Origin: Deinandra increscens subsp. villosa
Lineage: Eukaryota; Streptophyta; Magnoliopsida; Asterales; Asteraceae
Reading direction: 5' to 3'
Length of the DNA: 64,000 bases
NCBI GenBank assembly: GCA_039602395.1
Contig: JBCNJP010000020.1
Location: 21,120,483-21,184,482, forward strand
Part shown: positions 23,763 to 35,697 of the stretch, one piece after another
How positions within the stretch are numbered: the first letter of the stretch is position 1
Layout: each line of letters starts with the position of its first letter
Made by a program: the position numbers and the translations under genes
Notes under the pieces: model-generated
What the model saw: the letters and a program-made list of their open reading frames with translations, nothing else
Databases searched by the model: none
What the model was told of the DNA's origin: nothing

Positions 23763-23768
23763 ATTTTA

Positions 23769-25205
23769 GGTTGCCAGTTTTGAACTACGTTGTCAACTAT
23801 CAACTGAAGAGATTGTGGTGCTCAAGAAAGAGTTAGAAGATTTTCAAAAGAAGTATTATGAGTTAGTTCATGTTCATGAGGATATTTTGAAGGAAAAGTC
23901 TCAATTGGCTGAAGAATATGACAAAGCTAAAGCTGAAGCTTTAGATGCAGCTCAAGATTTTGAGAATTTTCTTGAGAAAAGTTATCATGTTCAGCAAAAG
24001 TATGAAGAAGCTACTGTTCTTATTGCTAAAACTGCTGTTACTGTTGAGAAGCTTCAAAATAATATTTCTATGCTTCAAGATGAGAATGTTCTTTATAGAG
24101 ACAAGAATGAAGTCTTGTCTAAGGATGTTGAGATTTATAAGCAAAAGAGAGAAAATGTTCTTGAAGAATTATATGCCGAATGTGAAATTCGAAAGTTACA
24201 AACTTATGAATATGATGATCTCAATGAAAAGTTTATCAAGTCACAGAAATAGGTATTTGAGGCTCAACAAAAGGTCAATGATTTGAAATTGGAAATGTTA
24301 GAGCTAAAAAGACAAGTGAAGAATTGCAATTTTTCTCCAACATTGCTAAACTTCTTATACAAACAGGATAAGAGTTCAGAAAGTTCTCAGAAAGAGGATG
24401 TTCACTCGGTTTCTCAACCAGTGGATTTGATTGAAGTTACTTCTGCTCAAATTGATCCTCAAGCTGAAGTGCATGATTATTCCATGTTTGCTACTCCACC
24501 CAAGAAGAACAAGTCCAATTCTAAGAAGAAGGAGAAGCCTTTAGGTGTCGCTCCAAAATTTGTTTCAAAGTCTATTTTATTGTAGAATGAAAAAGTTTTT
24601 GATAAGGTTGTGTCAAGTTCTTCATTTGAAACCGAATAAGAAAAAGGGTTAATTGAGAAGAACGAGCTAAAAGATATCAAAGCTAAATTCACTAGTGACG
24701 CTAAGTCACGAGAAGCTTCAAGTTCTTCTTCCAATTATTCAAAGAATCAAGGATCTAAACACAAAGGTTTGGGTTATATGTTCAAGCTAAGAAACCAGTG
24801 AAGGCTGAGAAGGTTTCTAAAACAAAGGTTGCAAATAAATTACCATCTCAGAAAGAAGTTTCTTATTCTTCTGGAAGATCGTCATCTTCAAGGAGTCCAT
24901 CTCCTAGGTATGATTCTTCTGATGGTTTCTTTGATAATTTTAGTTCTGAACATTCATCCGGTTTTTCAAAATCAAAACAATATTCAAACAATTTTAGAGA
25001 AAGACTTTGTTATGTATGTCGTCAACTGGGACATCTAGCTGCTGATTGTCCGACGACTGCATATATCCACAAAACCGCCAAATATGTGGATAACAAAGGT
25101 CAAATTTTTGATGAGCCATGGTCTCCAAAGATTAAATCAACTCGTAAATCATCTTTGTCTAAACCGAGTACGTCGATTGAATCCGATTCAGGTTCCGATC
25201 AATAA
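23769..25205 (+). pseudogene. Gag remnant, unit 3, with extra nonsense codons
   Basis: It matches units 1 and 2 but adds a TAG in the coiled coil (about 24250, GAG to TAG), another near 24583 (GAG to TAG) and a 17-bp deletion near 24777. The zinc-knuckle part (24798-25205) is intact. More decay than in units 1 and 2 suggests it is older or was not homogenised. Confidence 0.8.
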
Positions 25206-26304
25206 TTAAAACTTTTACAACTTTGGAAAACGAAAGTTGTTTCCAAGACCAACAAAGACTACGTGGAAGACACCGGGCGACCCGACGCTGTTGATTCGGG
25301 TCGATCCCAGAACGACTAATGATTTATTTGGTGTCCAGCAGGTGTTTCAGGAAGACCTTTCGGTGATTGAGGAATTACTGATTGTGAAATATCTGTTCTA
25401 ATTAAATTAAATTTCAAAATCAAGTTTTGTTTTCAGACGGCTTAAACTGAACGTATTCGTGTTGATTGATCACTTTCTTATTTTTGCTTTACCTCCGTCT
25501 CATTCTGAGGGGGAGTTTGTTTTTGCAAAAATACAAAAATAGTGTGTGGTTTTTCAAATCGTTAAAATGAAAATCTATAAATAGAGTTGTCATTTTTTGG
25601 GGGGAGAAATTTGAAAAAGACAAAAACATTGAAAAAATGCAAAAAGCCAAAAACATTGAAAAATGAGAAACTGTATCTGACATGTTTGGGAAATGATGGT
25701 ACATTGGCTGACAGTGTCTGACTCATGGATAAAGTAGATGAAACAGCCATAAGACCATTTGATTGTGCCAGAGTTTAGAGTTGGACAAATTATATCTGCA
25801 ATCGGCATGGTTTGTGTGCTTCAATAATCGAAATTGAAGTGTAGCTCAGCATGTTAAGTCCAATATGATCCCAAGTTGTGATCTTTCTCACAAAAGACAA
25901 AAATAGTGTCTGATTCTGTAATGATTTTACTTTTCTTATCAAAAAATACCAAAAAGATTTTAAGTGTGTTTTGATATAAAGTTTCTAAAAGCCAAAAAGA
26001 TTTTGTTTCTTGTTTGTTTTCGATTGATCAACACGAAATACAAAATCAACTTTCAAAATCAAAATATCTTGGAGTCTCTAAAAGACGTTTTGCGCCAAGA
26101 TTATTTATGTTGGTAGGTTTCTTTGTGGAAAGAGAAAATCATCATTTCAAGTCTTCTGAAGTTTGTTGATAAAGAGATTACACACGATGCAATATCAAGT
26201 ATTCAAGATTGAGCTCATCATCAAGATCGAGGAAGATTTTGATTGAAGATACATGATACAAGTGTTAATGCAGGAGATGATACTGCACATGCCGAGGGGG
26301 AGTT

Positions 26305-26625
26305 TGTTGATACATGGTCCTGATCGTCATGTGAAGTAGCGAATACAAGACGAAGGTGTGCTTATGATCTGTGGTCCGAACTCTCAGCGAACCTGGAGTT
26401 CGGACAGGTCCGAACATGTGGCCGAATCTCAGGTTCGGCCGGTCATGATTTAGCTAGTATAAATATGTCGTCTTGTATAGAATTCAAAAGCTTCTGGGTC
26501 ATGTCTTCTCTATGTACTTTGTGGTCATCTTTGTGGTTAATACAAGTCATTTGTATTTACTCTTCGTGTTTACTCGTTTATATTGATTTCATTACGACTA
26601 AGTAGAAGATCCATACGCTCAAGCA
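26305..26625 (+). mobile_element. LTR-A copy 4, right end of the array
   Basis: TGTTGATACATGG to CGCTCAAGCA, 321 bp, about 10-15% different from the other three by eye. It abuts a minus-strand gag fragment at 26626, which is therefore the host sequence the array sits in. The left counterpart lies in or beyond the gap, so no target duplication can be read. Confidence 0.75.
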
Positions 26626-27289
26626 GTTTCAGTTTGAAGTCATCATTCTCCCTAGCATGAAGCTTTCCGGTTAAAACATGAAATGACAATGTTAAGTACT
26701 CCTTATCATGAGTAAGCAGTAAAACATTATTCTCCCACTTTTCTGGTAATGCTTCTAGCAATTTCTCCTTCAATTCCTCTTTAGTCTTCTCTATTTTAAC
26801 CACTTTCATTTCACTTATCATATGTGAAAATCTGGATACAAGAGCAGGAATATTATCTTTATCATATTGTTGAAAATTTTCAAATTCTTTGTTCAGCACT
26901 TACCATCTAGTATTTTTGTATTGATCATTGCCTTCGCATCTTGCAGATAATGCATCCCATAACTGATTACTTTTCTTGCAAGTGCTGAATTGATGTAACA
27001 ATTTAGTAGGCAAAGTCATCTTAAGATAACCAAATGCTTTTTGCTCAAGATCATAGCTTTTTCTTTCAGCTGCATCATAATTTTGAATTTGCTTAAAATC
27101 TTCGTCATCAGTTGGATGGATGTAAAGCTTCCGAATTGGAATCCATAAAAAGATATCATTTGTGCTGTTGTAAGCCGAAAATCTTTGTTTCCAATTGTGA
27201 TAATCTTCCAATTTCAACAGCTTGGGAACTTTCTGGCTTGTTCCAATTTCGTTATCAAAGTTAAGCATAGATTGCATTGTGTTTTGCAT
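26626..27289 (-). pseudogene. Copia gag N-terminal part (UBN2-type), truncated by the array
   Basis: It starts at ATG 27289 (MQNTMQSMLNFDNEIG). LKLEDYHNWKQRFSAYN near residue 30 and NQLWDALSARCEGND near residue 115 are typical of plant copia gag (retrotran_gag/UBN2). A stop after YKNTRW (26900) lies between the two parts; the second part (MLNKEFENFQQYDKDN, then LPEKWENN) continues to the LTR-A boundary. The next residues of the open frame come from the LTR-A complement and are not gag. Its own LTR and primer-binding site lie upstream at 28061-28413. Confidence 0.8.
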
Positions 27290-27511
27290 AGCCGTGAATG
27301 CGTGAAATCAGACATCTTGTGATAAACTTTCGATATCCAAAACTTCGGATGCAAAATCGGAGGTCTTAAAAACGGATTTTGGGCGTCAAACCGGAGGGTA
27401 CTGGCTATTAGGTGAGTAAAAGTGTAGATCTCGTCGAGACGGTCATTTTGGCTGGTATTAGCTCCCGTAACTCTTAACAGTTCTCAAGTTACGTCAGTTT
27501 TAGTGAACGAC

Positions 27512-27858
27512 ACTATTCTGCCAGCGTACCAAAACCACCTTCAGCGTACTAAATCTATTGACCGGCGTACCAAATAAACGACTTCCGTACCACAACTCTA
27601 TTGACCGGCGTACCAAATAAATGGACCACTAATGTACCACTGACTCAGCGTACTAAGAAACAGACCAGACTAAGCAGCGTACCACCTTGGTACGGTGTAA
27701 CTGCTTGCGTACCAAAGAATAACCGTTGCGTACCAACTTTAAAGATTGTCTTCTGTACCAGCTAGCGTACCAGCGAGCGTACCAACGACTCCATGAAGAT
27801 TGTCCTACGTACCAATCGGCGTACCACGATGTTCATCAGGCGTACCACGACATACTCG
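27512..27858. repeat. GCGTACCA motif array in a copia leader
   Basis: About 16 copies of (G)CGTACCA, some with GTACTA or TGTACCA, occur at irregular 15-35-bp spacing, with one inverted copy (TTGGTACGG) near 27690. On the element's own (minus) strand the motif is TGGTACGC. It occupies most of the leader between the primer-binding site (28061) and the gag ATG (27289). Three further copies lie inside the LTR near 28270-28320. Confidence 0.85.
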
Positions 27859-28060
27859 ACTGATTTTTCAAAATTTGATCGTTTTGAGCTGTAATTTGCT
27901 AGAATAAGCGACAAAAACACACTAGGAATGTTTTGAAATCATGTTTAGCACCAGAAACACACAGATTTGAACCGAATTGATGAAAAATGAAGAAACCCAA
28001 ACTTTCTCTCACTAGAATTTCGAAAATGGATCAAAACACAGCAGTAGAACAACCTAGATT

Positions 28061-28072
28061 GCTCTGATACCA
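28061..28072 (-). promoter_or_regulatory. Primer-binding site, tRNA-iMet
   Basis: The minus strand reads TGGTATCAGAGC, complementary to the 3' end of plant initiator tRNA-Met, two bases after the LTR end. Confidence 0.9.
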
Positions 28073-28074
28073 CT

Positions 28075-28413
28075 TGTAAGGACACGGAATGATCTTACTA
28101 CTGCATGATTCGATTAATCTAGTGAACACGAGAAAGTAAATAAGATTTTTGTATCACTTGAAGATTACAATGAACTCTCTCCGGTTTCTGTCTCTAGGAC
28201 ACACGCATAGAAGATGTAGAATGACAGAACTAATAAGCTCTCATTCTAACAAAATAGTAGCAACATATAAGCCTGCGTACCAATCAGTACGGCAGACCAT
28301 GGGACGTACCAATGGTATGCCGCCCTTGGTATATTGAGACTAAGACTCACTAACACACGCTCACTTAGATACAATACACGAAACAATCTATAGCATAGGA
28401 ATATGCTCTAACA
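28075..28413 (-). mobile_element. 5' LTR (339 bp) of minus-strand copia element
   Basis: On the minus strand it runs TGTTAGAGCATATTCC to GTGTCCTTACA, followed directly by the primer-binding site. It contains GCGTACCA-type motifs. No matching 3' LTR was found in the window, so the rest of the element is lost or outside. Confidence 0.8.
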
Positions 28414-29789
28414 ATCCATATAATTATATATATGAACCAAAGTGTTTCATTAATCAAAACAGAATTGCATATATTCCTAAAACAGAGGATTTGATGTATC
28501 ATTTTCATAGATATGAAATCCAACAAAGCAAATACGCGGGTAGATATGTATTAGTTCAGAAAAACAAAGCATAGAGGTTGGGTTTCTTACCTTTCGCCGG
28601 CGAGATGAAAGTTGTCTCCTGGTTTTCCGACGGTTATGTACAGAGAAGATATGTAAGTACATTTAAATGATGGTGTGTTAAATCATTTGTCGTTTTCGTA
28701 TCTTTTTAACCGTCATTTTCTGTCCTTATTATTGGTAAGCAACTGGGTTAAAGCCCAATTCGTAGTTGGGCTTGAGGTTTGACAAAATAGAAACCTATCT
28801 GGGCTTGCCTACACCGTATAATTAGTGTTTTATGATCATGTAGGAATATATAATTCATAAAAAGAAGGGAAAATGAAACAATATGTGTTACACTTTTTAA
28901 CCCAATTCTTATTAATAAATTGCATGTACACCCAATTAAGTTTCTATTTAAAAGTTATTGTTTACTTTAGTTTTAATACTTTTCATAGCTTAATATTTCT
29001 AATGATGACTTTGAAAACTGATTTGGTAATTTATTAACACACATTTTTTAGGTTTCAAACACATCATAAAGTTAGTCACATGAATTTTCACTAAAAATCC
29101 ATAATTTATGATTTTTATGTGATAAAAATTCATTATTGTACATTCTTTTATGTTTAGTGTCTATTTTAACAAATATCATGTTATAGGCTCAAAGTGACTA
29201 TTATAAATATATTTTGTCAAAACAATAAACAAATTTATACATTATGGTCATTTTTATGAACCTTTGCAAACTTATTATTATGACACAGGTTTTAAAGTGT
29301 TATGTTTTATCAACCTTTGAAATACATACATATTTTGTCCAAATAAGTTTCTATGCTTATGAACACCTCTTACTTCATCAAAATATACCTACTAATACAT
29401 TTAGAACTCCGTAGTTCCAACACATGAAGTTACTTATGTTAAAAACATAAATTTAACAATATACATTTTGCAAAAACCATATAACAACAAACAACATAAC
29501 ATGATTGTTAAAGAACAATTAAGAATAAAGAAAAATTCCAAACAAAAAAGTCAACTAAATCTGATATGTAGAAAATAAAATGATAACTTGTGAAGTAACC
29601 CTAAAGGAATGAAATTGGGGCAGATCTAGCCCCTTGGACCTTTGATAGATATATCTTTGTTGAAGCTACCAAGCAAGAAATGAAAGTACTGCAAGAATCC
29701 AATTCAAATCCCATAAATTATCATCTAAATCTAAAACTCACAATTAATTAGTTTCCAATAGAATGAAATGAATTCCAAAAATCAAATCA
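28414..29789. other. Unassigned, mostly AT-rich
   Basis: No domain or repeat boundary was recognised. A GC-richer patch at about 28590-28640 reads, on the minus strand, as an Arg-rich frame ending at a GTAAG donor-like site, which could be one degraded exon; the evidence is weak. 28860-29560 is AT-rich without signals. Confidence 0.4.
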
Positions 29790-30100
29790 CATGAAATTCC
29801 AAAAATTAAGCCGACACACACAAAATATGAAACGGAAGCTTGATATCCGGCTGGGCCCGTTCCTCGTGATGTTGGAAGCACAGAAGCTTGTGTCGAGGAA
29901 GGGACCACAAGCTTCAACTAGAATAATGTTGCCCAGTCGACTTTCATCCTTAATCGAGGGTAGACACCATCCTGCCCGGTCCATACGATCTTCACCCAAA
30001 ACTCTGCCAGTCCAAACCTTAGAATTGCATGCTTGTAAGCATGGATGTTGTAGTTCCAAAACATCGCTTTAGGAATGGACTGCAACAGTAAGTTAGGAAT
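29790..30100 (-). pseudogene. B3-like domain remnant, copy 1 (tentative)
   Basis: A minus-strand frame from about 30090 reads IPKAMFWNYNIHAYKHAILR, FWVKIV and MKVDWA; then, after a stop or frameshift, EACG and CFQHHEERAQ-like blocks in two frames. An IPK..F start, a basic/aromatic strand, a VKI strand and a DWA-type turn resemble the plant B3 DNA-binding fold of REM proteins. The frame is broken, so this is a pseudogene at best. Assignment rests on pattern only; an unrelated family is possible. Confidence 0.35.
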
Positions 30101-30519
30101 AAATTTGGAACAAAATGATCTAACATAACTATGCATTTTTTATTTGTGGTATTTAGATTATAAGAAAAAAAACTGTCTCGGACTTCAGAATTAGCTCGCA
30201 GGGGCCAACATAATCAAAATAAATCCTGCATATAGTATTAGGTAAAACAAAAGCAAACAATATGATCAAATTACAAAATGAAACAGGTCAATCAAGCATA
30301 GTATAGCAGAATATATAAATCAATAAAGTGACATATAAGTTGCTATAGCAACAGATAATAGTATACATTAGTAAAATGATTATAAATTAAATTTGTAGCA
30401 ATAACAAACCAAAAAACTTAAGTTGTTTGATAGTAGAGTAGTAGCAGCAGAACATAACATGTTTCAACATAAAACAGTTTCATCCAAACCAACCCAACCG
30501 AACCTACCAAACATAGAAC

Positions 30520-30780
30520 TGAGCAGTTTCATCCAGGTGGGCCCGGTCTTCGTGAATCGAACCGCAACAACTTGTGTCGTGGCAGTCCTATCTTCTGTAA
30601 GAATGAGCACCAGTCACCTTTCATTCTTAAGAGAAGGTGTATACCATCCTGACCAGCCCAAATAATCTGCATCAGAAATTCAACCAACCCGAAACTGTAG
30701 AACTGCCTGTTTGTAAGAATGGATTTTGTACTTCCGAACCATCACTTTAGGGATGGACTGCAACTGCAAGTGGTTAGGCA
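30520..30780 (-). pseudogene. B3-like domain remnant, copy 2 (tentative)
   Basis: Clearly homologous at the DNA level to copy 1: both share TGGGCCCG...TCGTGA, ACACCATCCTG/TATACCATCCTG and GGATGGACTGCAAC in order. The minus strand reads LQSIPKVMVRKYKIHSYKQA, then stops. It is more decayed than copy 1. Two copies 0.7 kb apart fit a multi-B3 gene or a local duplication. Confidence 0.35.
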
Positions 30781-32783
30781 CATTTGCTTATTATAACATA
30801 AGTCAAGTATTAATCACAGTTAGTTATTAAACGATATAAGTAAATAGTTGTTGGGGAAAAAAAATACCAGCAGTTGGGTGTCTAGGTTGTGGGAGGTGAG
30901 CTGCTTGAAGTAGTGTGGATTCAGGTCGTTATGAAGATGGGTGGAGATGGAGACGGTGCAGTGATGATGTGGGTCTTGGTGCAATGCGACATATGATTAA
31001 AAAAACTCCTCCTCGTTCTATTCTTTCGGATCTCCAGTCCCTCACTATTAAATGCAGCAACCTTGACCTTGTTCACCTTCTTCTGTTTTAAGTACAGCTT
31101 GCATATACCTTGGCCATTGAACGAATTTAGGAAAGATTACCAGGTGGCATCATGCACTCTCCTCACACCATTGCCTAGGTGGTCGATATTCACACTGAAT
31201 TTGTTCCTCTGGTAATCGAAAAAGCTTATAAACCTCTAATATTGTGTTCCTCACTACGCTTTCCATTGTGTCTACTTTTTCCTACTAACTAATAATGGGT
31301 ATGAAAAAAGTTAAACCTCTAATGCAAAATTCAATAGTTTTTAGCAAGCTACTGAATGTTGTAAAAACTGAACCTCATAGGTTATGCGTTTGCTATTGTG
31401 TGGAACATTTCACGAAAGTCTTTCCATCTCGTCTCTGTTTTGAAATATCTGTGGCCCTACTTCAAGGTCTGTCATGTGTAACAAATCTAACCCGTTTACA
31501 ATGTGATGCTCATGAAAAATTATTAGGGCATTTGAATATATCCCCATCTAAACTTGAGAAATTGCATATTTCCCCAAATAATTCTTAAAGAGCATTGTTC
31601 ATTATGCATTAAAAACTTGTTGGATATGCAATTTTTTTTCCAAAGTAGGGGGATTTATGCAATTCCCCCCAAAATTATTTATCAAATTAACACAACTAAA
31701 ACTTACAGTAATGAATCCTCAGGCACATCGTTACCTTCTCAGCATGTTGATGTACAAACTCAATTCATGGTATCAACAATGATGGATATTACAAACTCAC
31801 CACCATTTGTATAACTTTTGAAACTCTGCAAGATGCAGGCAACATTAAAAAACAGGCTCCATATTAAAAAATAACGAAAATAATTGAAAATAATAATTAA
31901 TTCAAACATGAAACCTGATATAGATGTTCAAAAAGAGGTCAGTCTCCCTGAGAGAACTCCCAAAAAGAAGTTAATGAGGTAATTTGTAAGGCTGATCTGG
32001 TATCCAAAAAACAGAAATTATCAAGATAATAGCCAAAGTATTTATGATGGGGTTATTATACGAGTATAGTTTTGCAAGAAAGTAAACCTCACTGAGAGGA
32101 TCAGTTACACTTAGTAGGTCATTATCATAACCATCATCTTCGTCCTACAGGAAAATCAAAATGATATAAAAGCGCTAAACCAACTTGTATGATGTATCGA
32201 AATTAAAGAATAATAGTAAAAAATATTCACAAAATACCAATGAAAAGGTTGCTAATTACTTGTAAACATAGAAAATCACTACACCGATTAAAGCACTCTC
32301 GTGTTAGCCCAACTTGAAGTTCTCAAAACTACAAAAAAAAATAGTGATTTTAAGTTGCCATTTTTAATATTAGTGGTGGTAACTTTCACCCATTTACTCA
32401 CCTATAAGATTCTAAAGGGTCAAAAGGTCATCGTAATGTATTTTAAATGAACGTAATTTTTGTAAACATACTTGCTTGACACACTAATTATAAATATTAA
32501 AAAGGTAAATATTTTCTGAATAATAGTTGTACCCAACCAATTTTTAATCATATAAAAAAATAACCAATTATGACAAAAAAAAAACTTTTGTCACGTATTG
32601 TTATTCAAGGATTCCATTATCACCATTAATTATTATCACGGAATTCATTTTAATATCTACGTTTAATTTAAAATTTATCGTTTATTACTTTAAGTTTAAT
32701 TTACAGTTTATTATTTTGTTACATTTGATTTACAATTTACAATTTGTTACTTTGCTATTTTTCTTGCTTATCACTAACTTTAG
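30781..32783. other. Unassigned region
   Basis: Open frames at 31295-31588 and 31554-31814 (plus) have no recognisable domain and ordinary AT-rich composition. The segment 32290-32780 is highly AT-rich. I see no LTR ends, target duplications or RNA gene here. Confidence 0.4.
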
Positions 32784-35683
32784 TGTGGCACCCACTCCCA
32801 GACTTGGCACTGGGAAGGTGTCACTCATCGAATTTATTCAAGAATACAAGGTATAACAGAGATACTAAAGCAGCGAAAAATTTTAAACTTTATTTATATA
32901 GCCAAGTACAACAGTAAAGTAGATATTACATAAAGCCTAACTAAATATGTATATGTCAGCAGCATAAAAAGTCTCCTCTGATAGTTTGCCGGATCACTTC
33001 TTTATCACCAAAGCCTTACCCTTAATCCCAGAAGCCTAACCATCACCTGACATACATACTTTAAATGGCCAGCTTATGCTGGTGAATTCTAAGTTCTAAA
33101 AACTCTTTCTTGATCTGAATGACAAATCAAGACTCTTGGGTCTAGTCAACCCCATTAGTAAATAATCATCAAGTATAAAACATAACAGAGTTATACAACA
33201 TACAAGAATTTTACTCATAACTAGGCATTTACTCAAATAGGAATATGTATCCCATTACCTTCCTAGTTCATTGCATTCAATCTATTCTTGCACTAGCAAC
33301 GTCTTGCTATGCCTCATTCTTTATCTGCTACCCAGAAGCAGCCTAAAGAATATCTTTTCACTTGTGGTTCTCAAGTACTCCTTAGGGTAGGATAGTATTT
33401 TCGACTGCCAAACAGCTCATTACTCTATAGGCTTCCTGATCTGGCCAGTCTCACTACCTTATGTAGGCCCTTCCGTAAACCGGCTAGAGAAATACTACCC
33501 TTTTTGTCTCCCTATTTCAGAAGCCCCATCAGTACCGTCCACCCCATGACCTTACGGATCGCTTACTTAAGATATTCTACTCCTTTGATACTGAGTATCT
33601 TACTAGCAATCCCAACCTCCACGGTACCACTACCCGCCCCTAGTCAAATATCCAAGGGGCCTAGGTTTATTAGTAGACATTGATAAGGTATTCATATATT
33701 GCAAGTAATGAGCATCTCCCAATTTACCATTAAAGTTTATATATTGGATGTACCAGCGGCGTATCCACCACACTTTTGATATACCGGGTAACTAATATTA
33801 TTATGCTTATATATAGGAAGTACCAGCGGCGTATACACCACATAATAATAAAGAAAATGTATCATCTGTTCTCGTATATAAATACATACTCACTATACGT
33901 CTTCTAATAATTCCCTCATCACTTGGACATTTAATATCAAAGCAGAGTACAGCACATAACACATCATACTCAATCCATATGCATACACGTATAAGCATTT
34001 GGAAACACTTTTCATAACAAAGTATGTATATCAGCCCAAAAACGTTTAAAATATTTAAAACATTTATCTTGTAGAACTCACCTTAGCTATGCGAAGCTAT
34101 TATACTTGGGTTAAGACCTCGCGAATCAGTTATCTAACAGCTTTATTGTAACGTCCCTATCAAGACATCCTAAAGGTTACGAATAACGTTTAAGACTAAC
34201 CCAATTAACCAAAACCCAACTCTTTATTGGTTATAACCCTTATTGTCAAAATGACTGTTTAGCCCCTAAAAGGCAAAACACCCCCTTTTTAAAGATAATA
34301 CGAAGACACGCATTTCTAGAAGTAAACGCTCCCTCCGGGATCACCCAGTGAGGTATGCCAGACCCCAGTTGGGATTTATGCGACAACCTCGCTATGCCAG
34401 AAACCCCAGAGTACATGTGCTTACTCTTTCGGTCCGCACGAACTTCTAAATATCTGATTAACTCAGTATTTTCAATAGTTTATTATTTATCCATTTTAAC
34501 TTCATATATACATACTATATATATATATATAAACATGTTAATATACCAAAAATCAAGTCTGCATACCCTCCGGATTATTTTATATTAAATAATCTTTTTC
34601 TCAAAACCCTAATTTGACGTAATTCTCAAATTATTATCAAAACTCTTTTTATTATCAAATAAACTTAGGGCTTTTATCCATAATATCATATTATGATATA
34701 CTTCAAAATATGGGACCTTAATTCAATCCCGATCATTTAATTTTAGCAAAACAACGTCTAGAAAACCCTAATTTTGACCCATTTCTCAAAATCATACCAA
34801 ACATTTTCAAATCATGAAATTAACTCAGGGATTTTTTTAAAACATGTTATTTTAAGCCTACATACCAAAAATCAGACCTTGATTCCAAACAGATTAATCA
34901 ATTTTAAAGAATCATGCTCAAGAACCCTAATTTCAGATATTTTCTAAAAAGCATATCTAGGTGTTATGAATCACGAAATTGATTAAGGGCTTTTGTAATA
35001 CATACCAAATAAAGCTTGACTGCAGGAAAGTAGCTTTTAAGACCTCCTGGATCAACTGATTTCGAGCTATGAACGTTCTTGAGAGTTTTAGGTTTTTTTC
35101 TAAGCTTTAATTTGTGAATTAGCAATGAAATATGATGAACTAAGGCTTCTATTTATAGTATAAGGTGTGAAAGATGGTATAGAGACGTCCCATGGTGACT
35201 AAGGATCGAAAACAACACATGAAGGAGTCCAAAATGGCGGCTGAAATGGATAAACACGATTCTACCGACTTTTGCAGGACGTCGCGGTAACGCACCAAAC
35301 CTAGGGGGTCTCCCTCGCGATACGCGAGACCTCGAGCAGCCCCAAATTTTAATTTTTGTCCCTTATTCTTTGGTCTTATGGAATTCCAACCTTTATACTA
35401 TTAATGTAATATCATTTTAAGTCTTTATACATATTAGGATATATTCCTAATTATTTTCTAACTCTCAGAATACGTAAAACGATAATTGTAGTCATGTATA
35501 TTTCCACGTATTTAATTATTTCTTAGCTTTGCAACTACGTATTCACGTATATCATTATGCATATAACACATATAACACATAAATGTGTATTCCCTAATAT
35601 TTTAACTCGTTGAACATGTAAAATAAGCATCGTTTTTATATTAACTATCAATCACTCATTTACCTGAATCTTGGGATGTTACA
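32784..35683 (-). mobile_element. 3' LTR (2.9 kb) of gypsy element 1
   Basis: On the minus strand it starts TGTAACATCCCAAGATTC and ends GAGTGGGTGCCACA. A polypurine tract abuts its start, and integrase coding follows on the internal side. It contains two copies of GTACCAGCGGCGTAT.CACCAC (about 33750 and 33820) and no coding. Size and ends fit a chromovirus (Tekay/Del-like) LTR. Confidence 0.8.
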
Positions 35684-35697
35684 ACTCTCTCCCCCTT
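35684..35697 (-). promoter_or_regulatory. Polypurine tract of gypsy element 1
   Basis: The minus strand reads AAGGGGGAGAGAGT directly before TGTAACATCCC. Confidence 0.8.

Larger units (their letters stand above)
15367..26625 (+). repeat. Tandem array of LTR-A/gag cassette, 3506-bp units
   Basis: Equivalent landmarks recur exactly 3506 bp apart: AAAAAAAAGATATGTG at 15367 and 18873, with the third copy near 22379, and LTR-A at 16428, 19934 and 23440. A fourth LTR-A follows at 26305, after only 2865 bp, because the last internal segment lacks a 0.63-kb block and has a 17-bp deletion. Units 1 and 2 differ at only a few positions; unit 3 is very close until about 25310, then diverges visibly. The order LTR-internal-LTR-internal-LTR-internal-LTR is what unequal exchange between LTRs gives. 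Confidence 0.92.

Noticed and set aside
26570..26625. Antisense gag piece apparently shared by every array unit after LTR-A
   Set aside because: The shared bases (…GACTAAGTAGAAGATCC…CAAGCA) are the LTR-A 3' end; the minus-strand gag ORF merely reads into it. Placing the LTR end at CAAGCA removes the paradox.
31295..31814. Two overlapping plus-strand ORFs of 97 and 86 codons
   Set aside because: No recognisable motif, no splice-supported neighbours, ordinary length for AT-rich chance ORFs.
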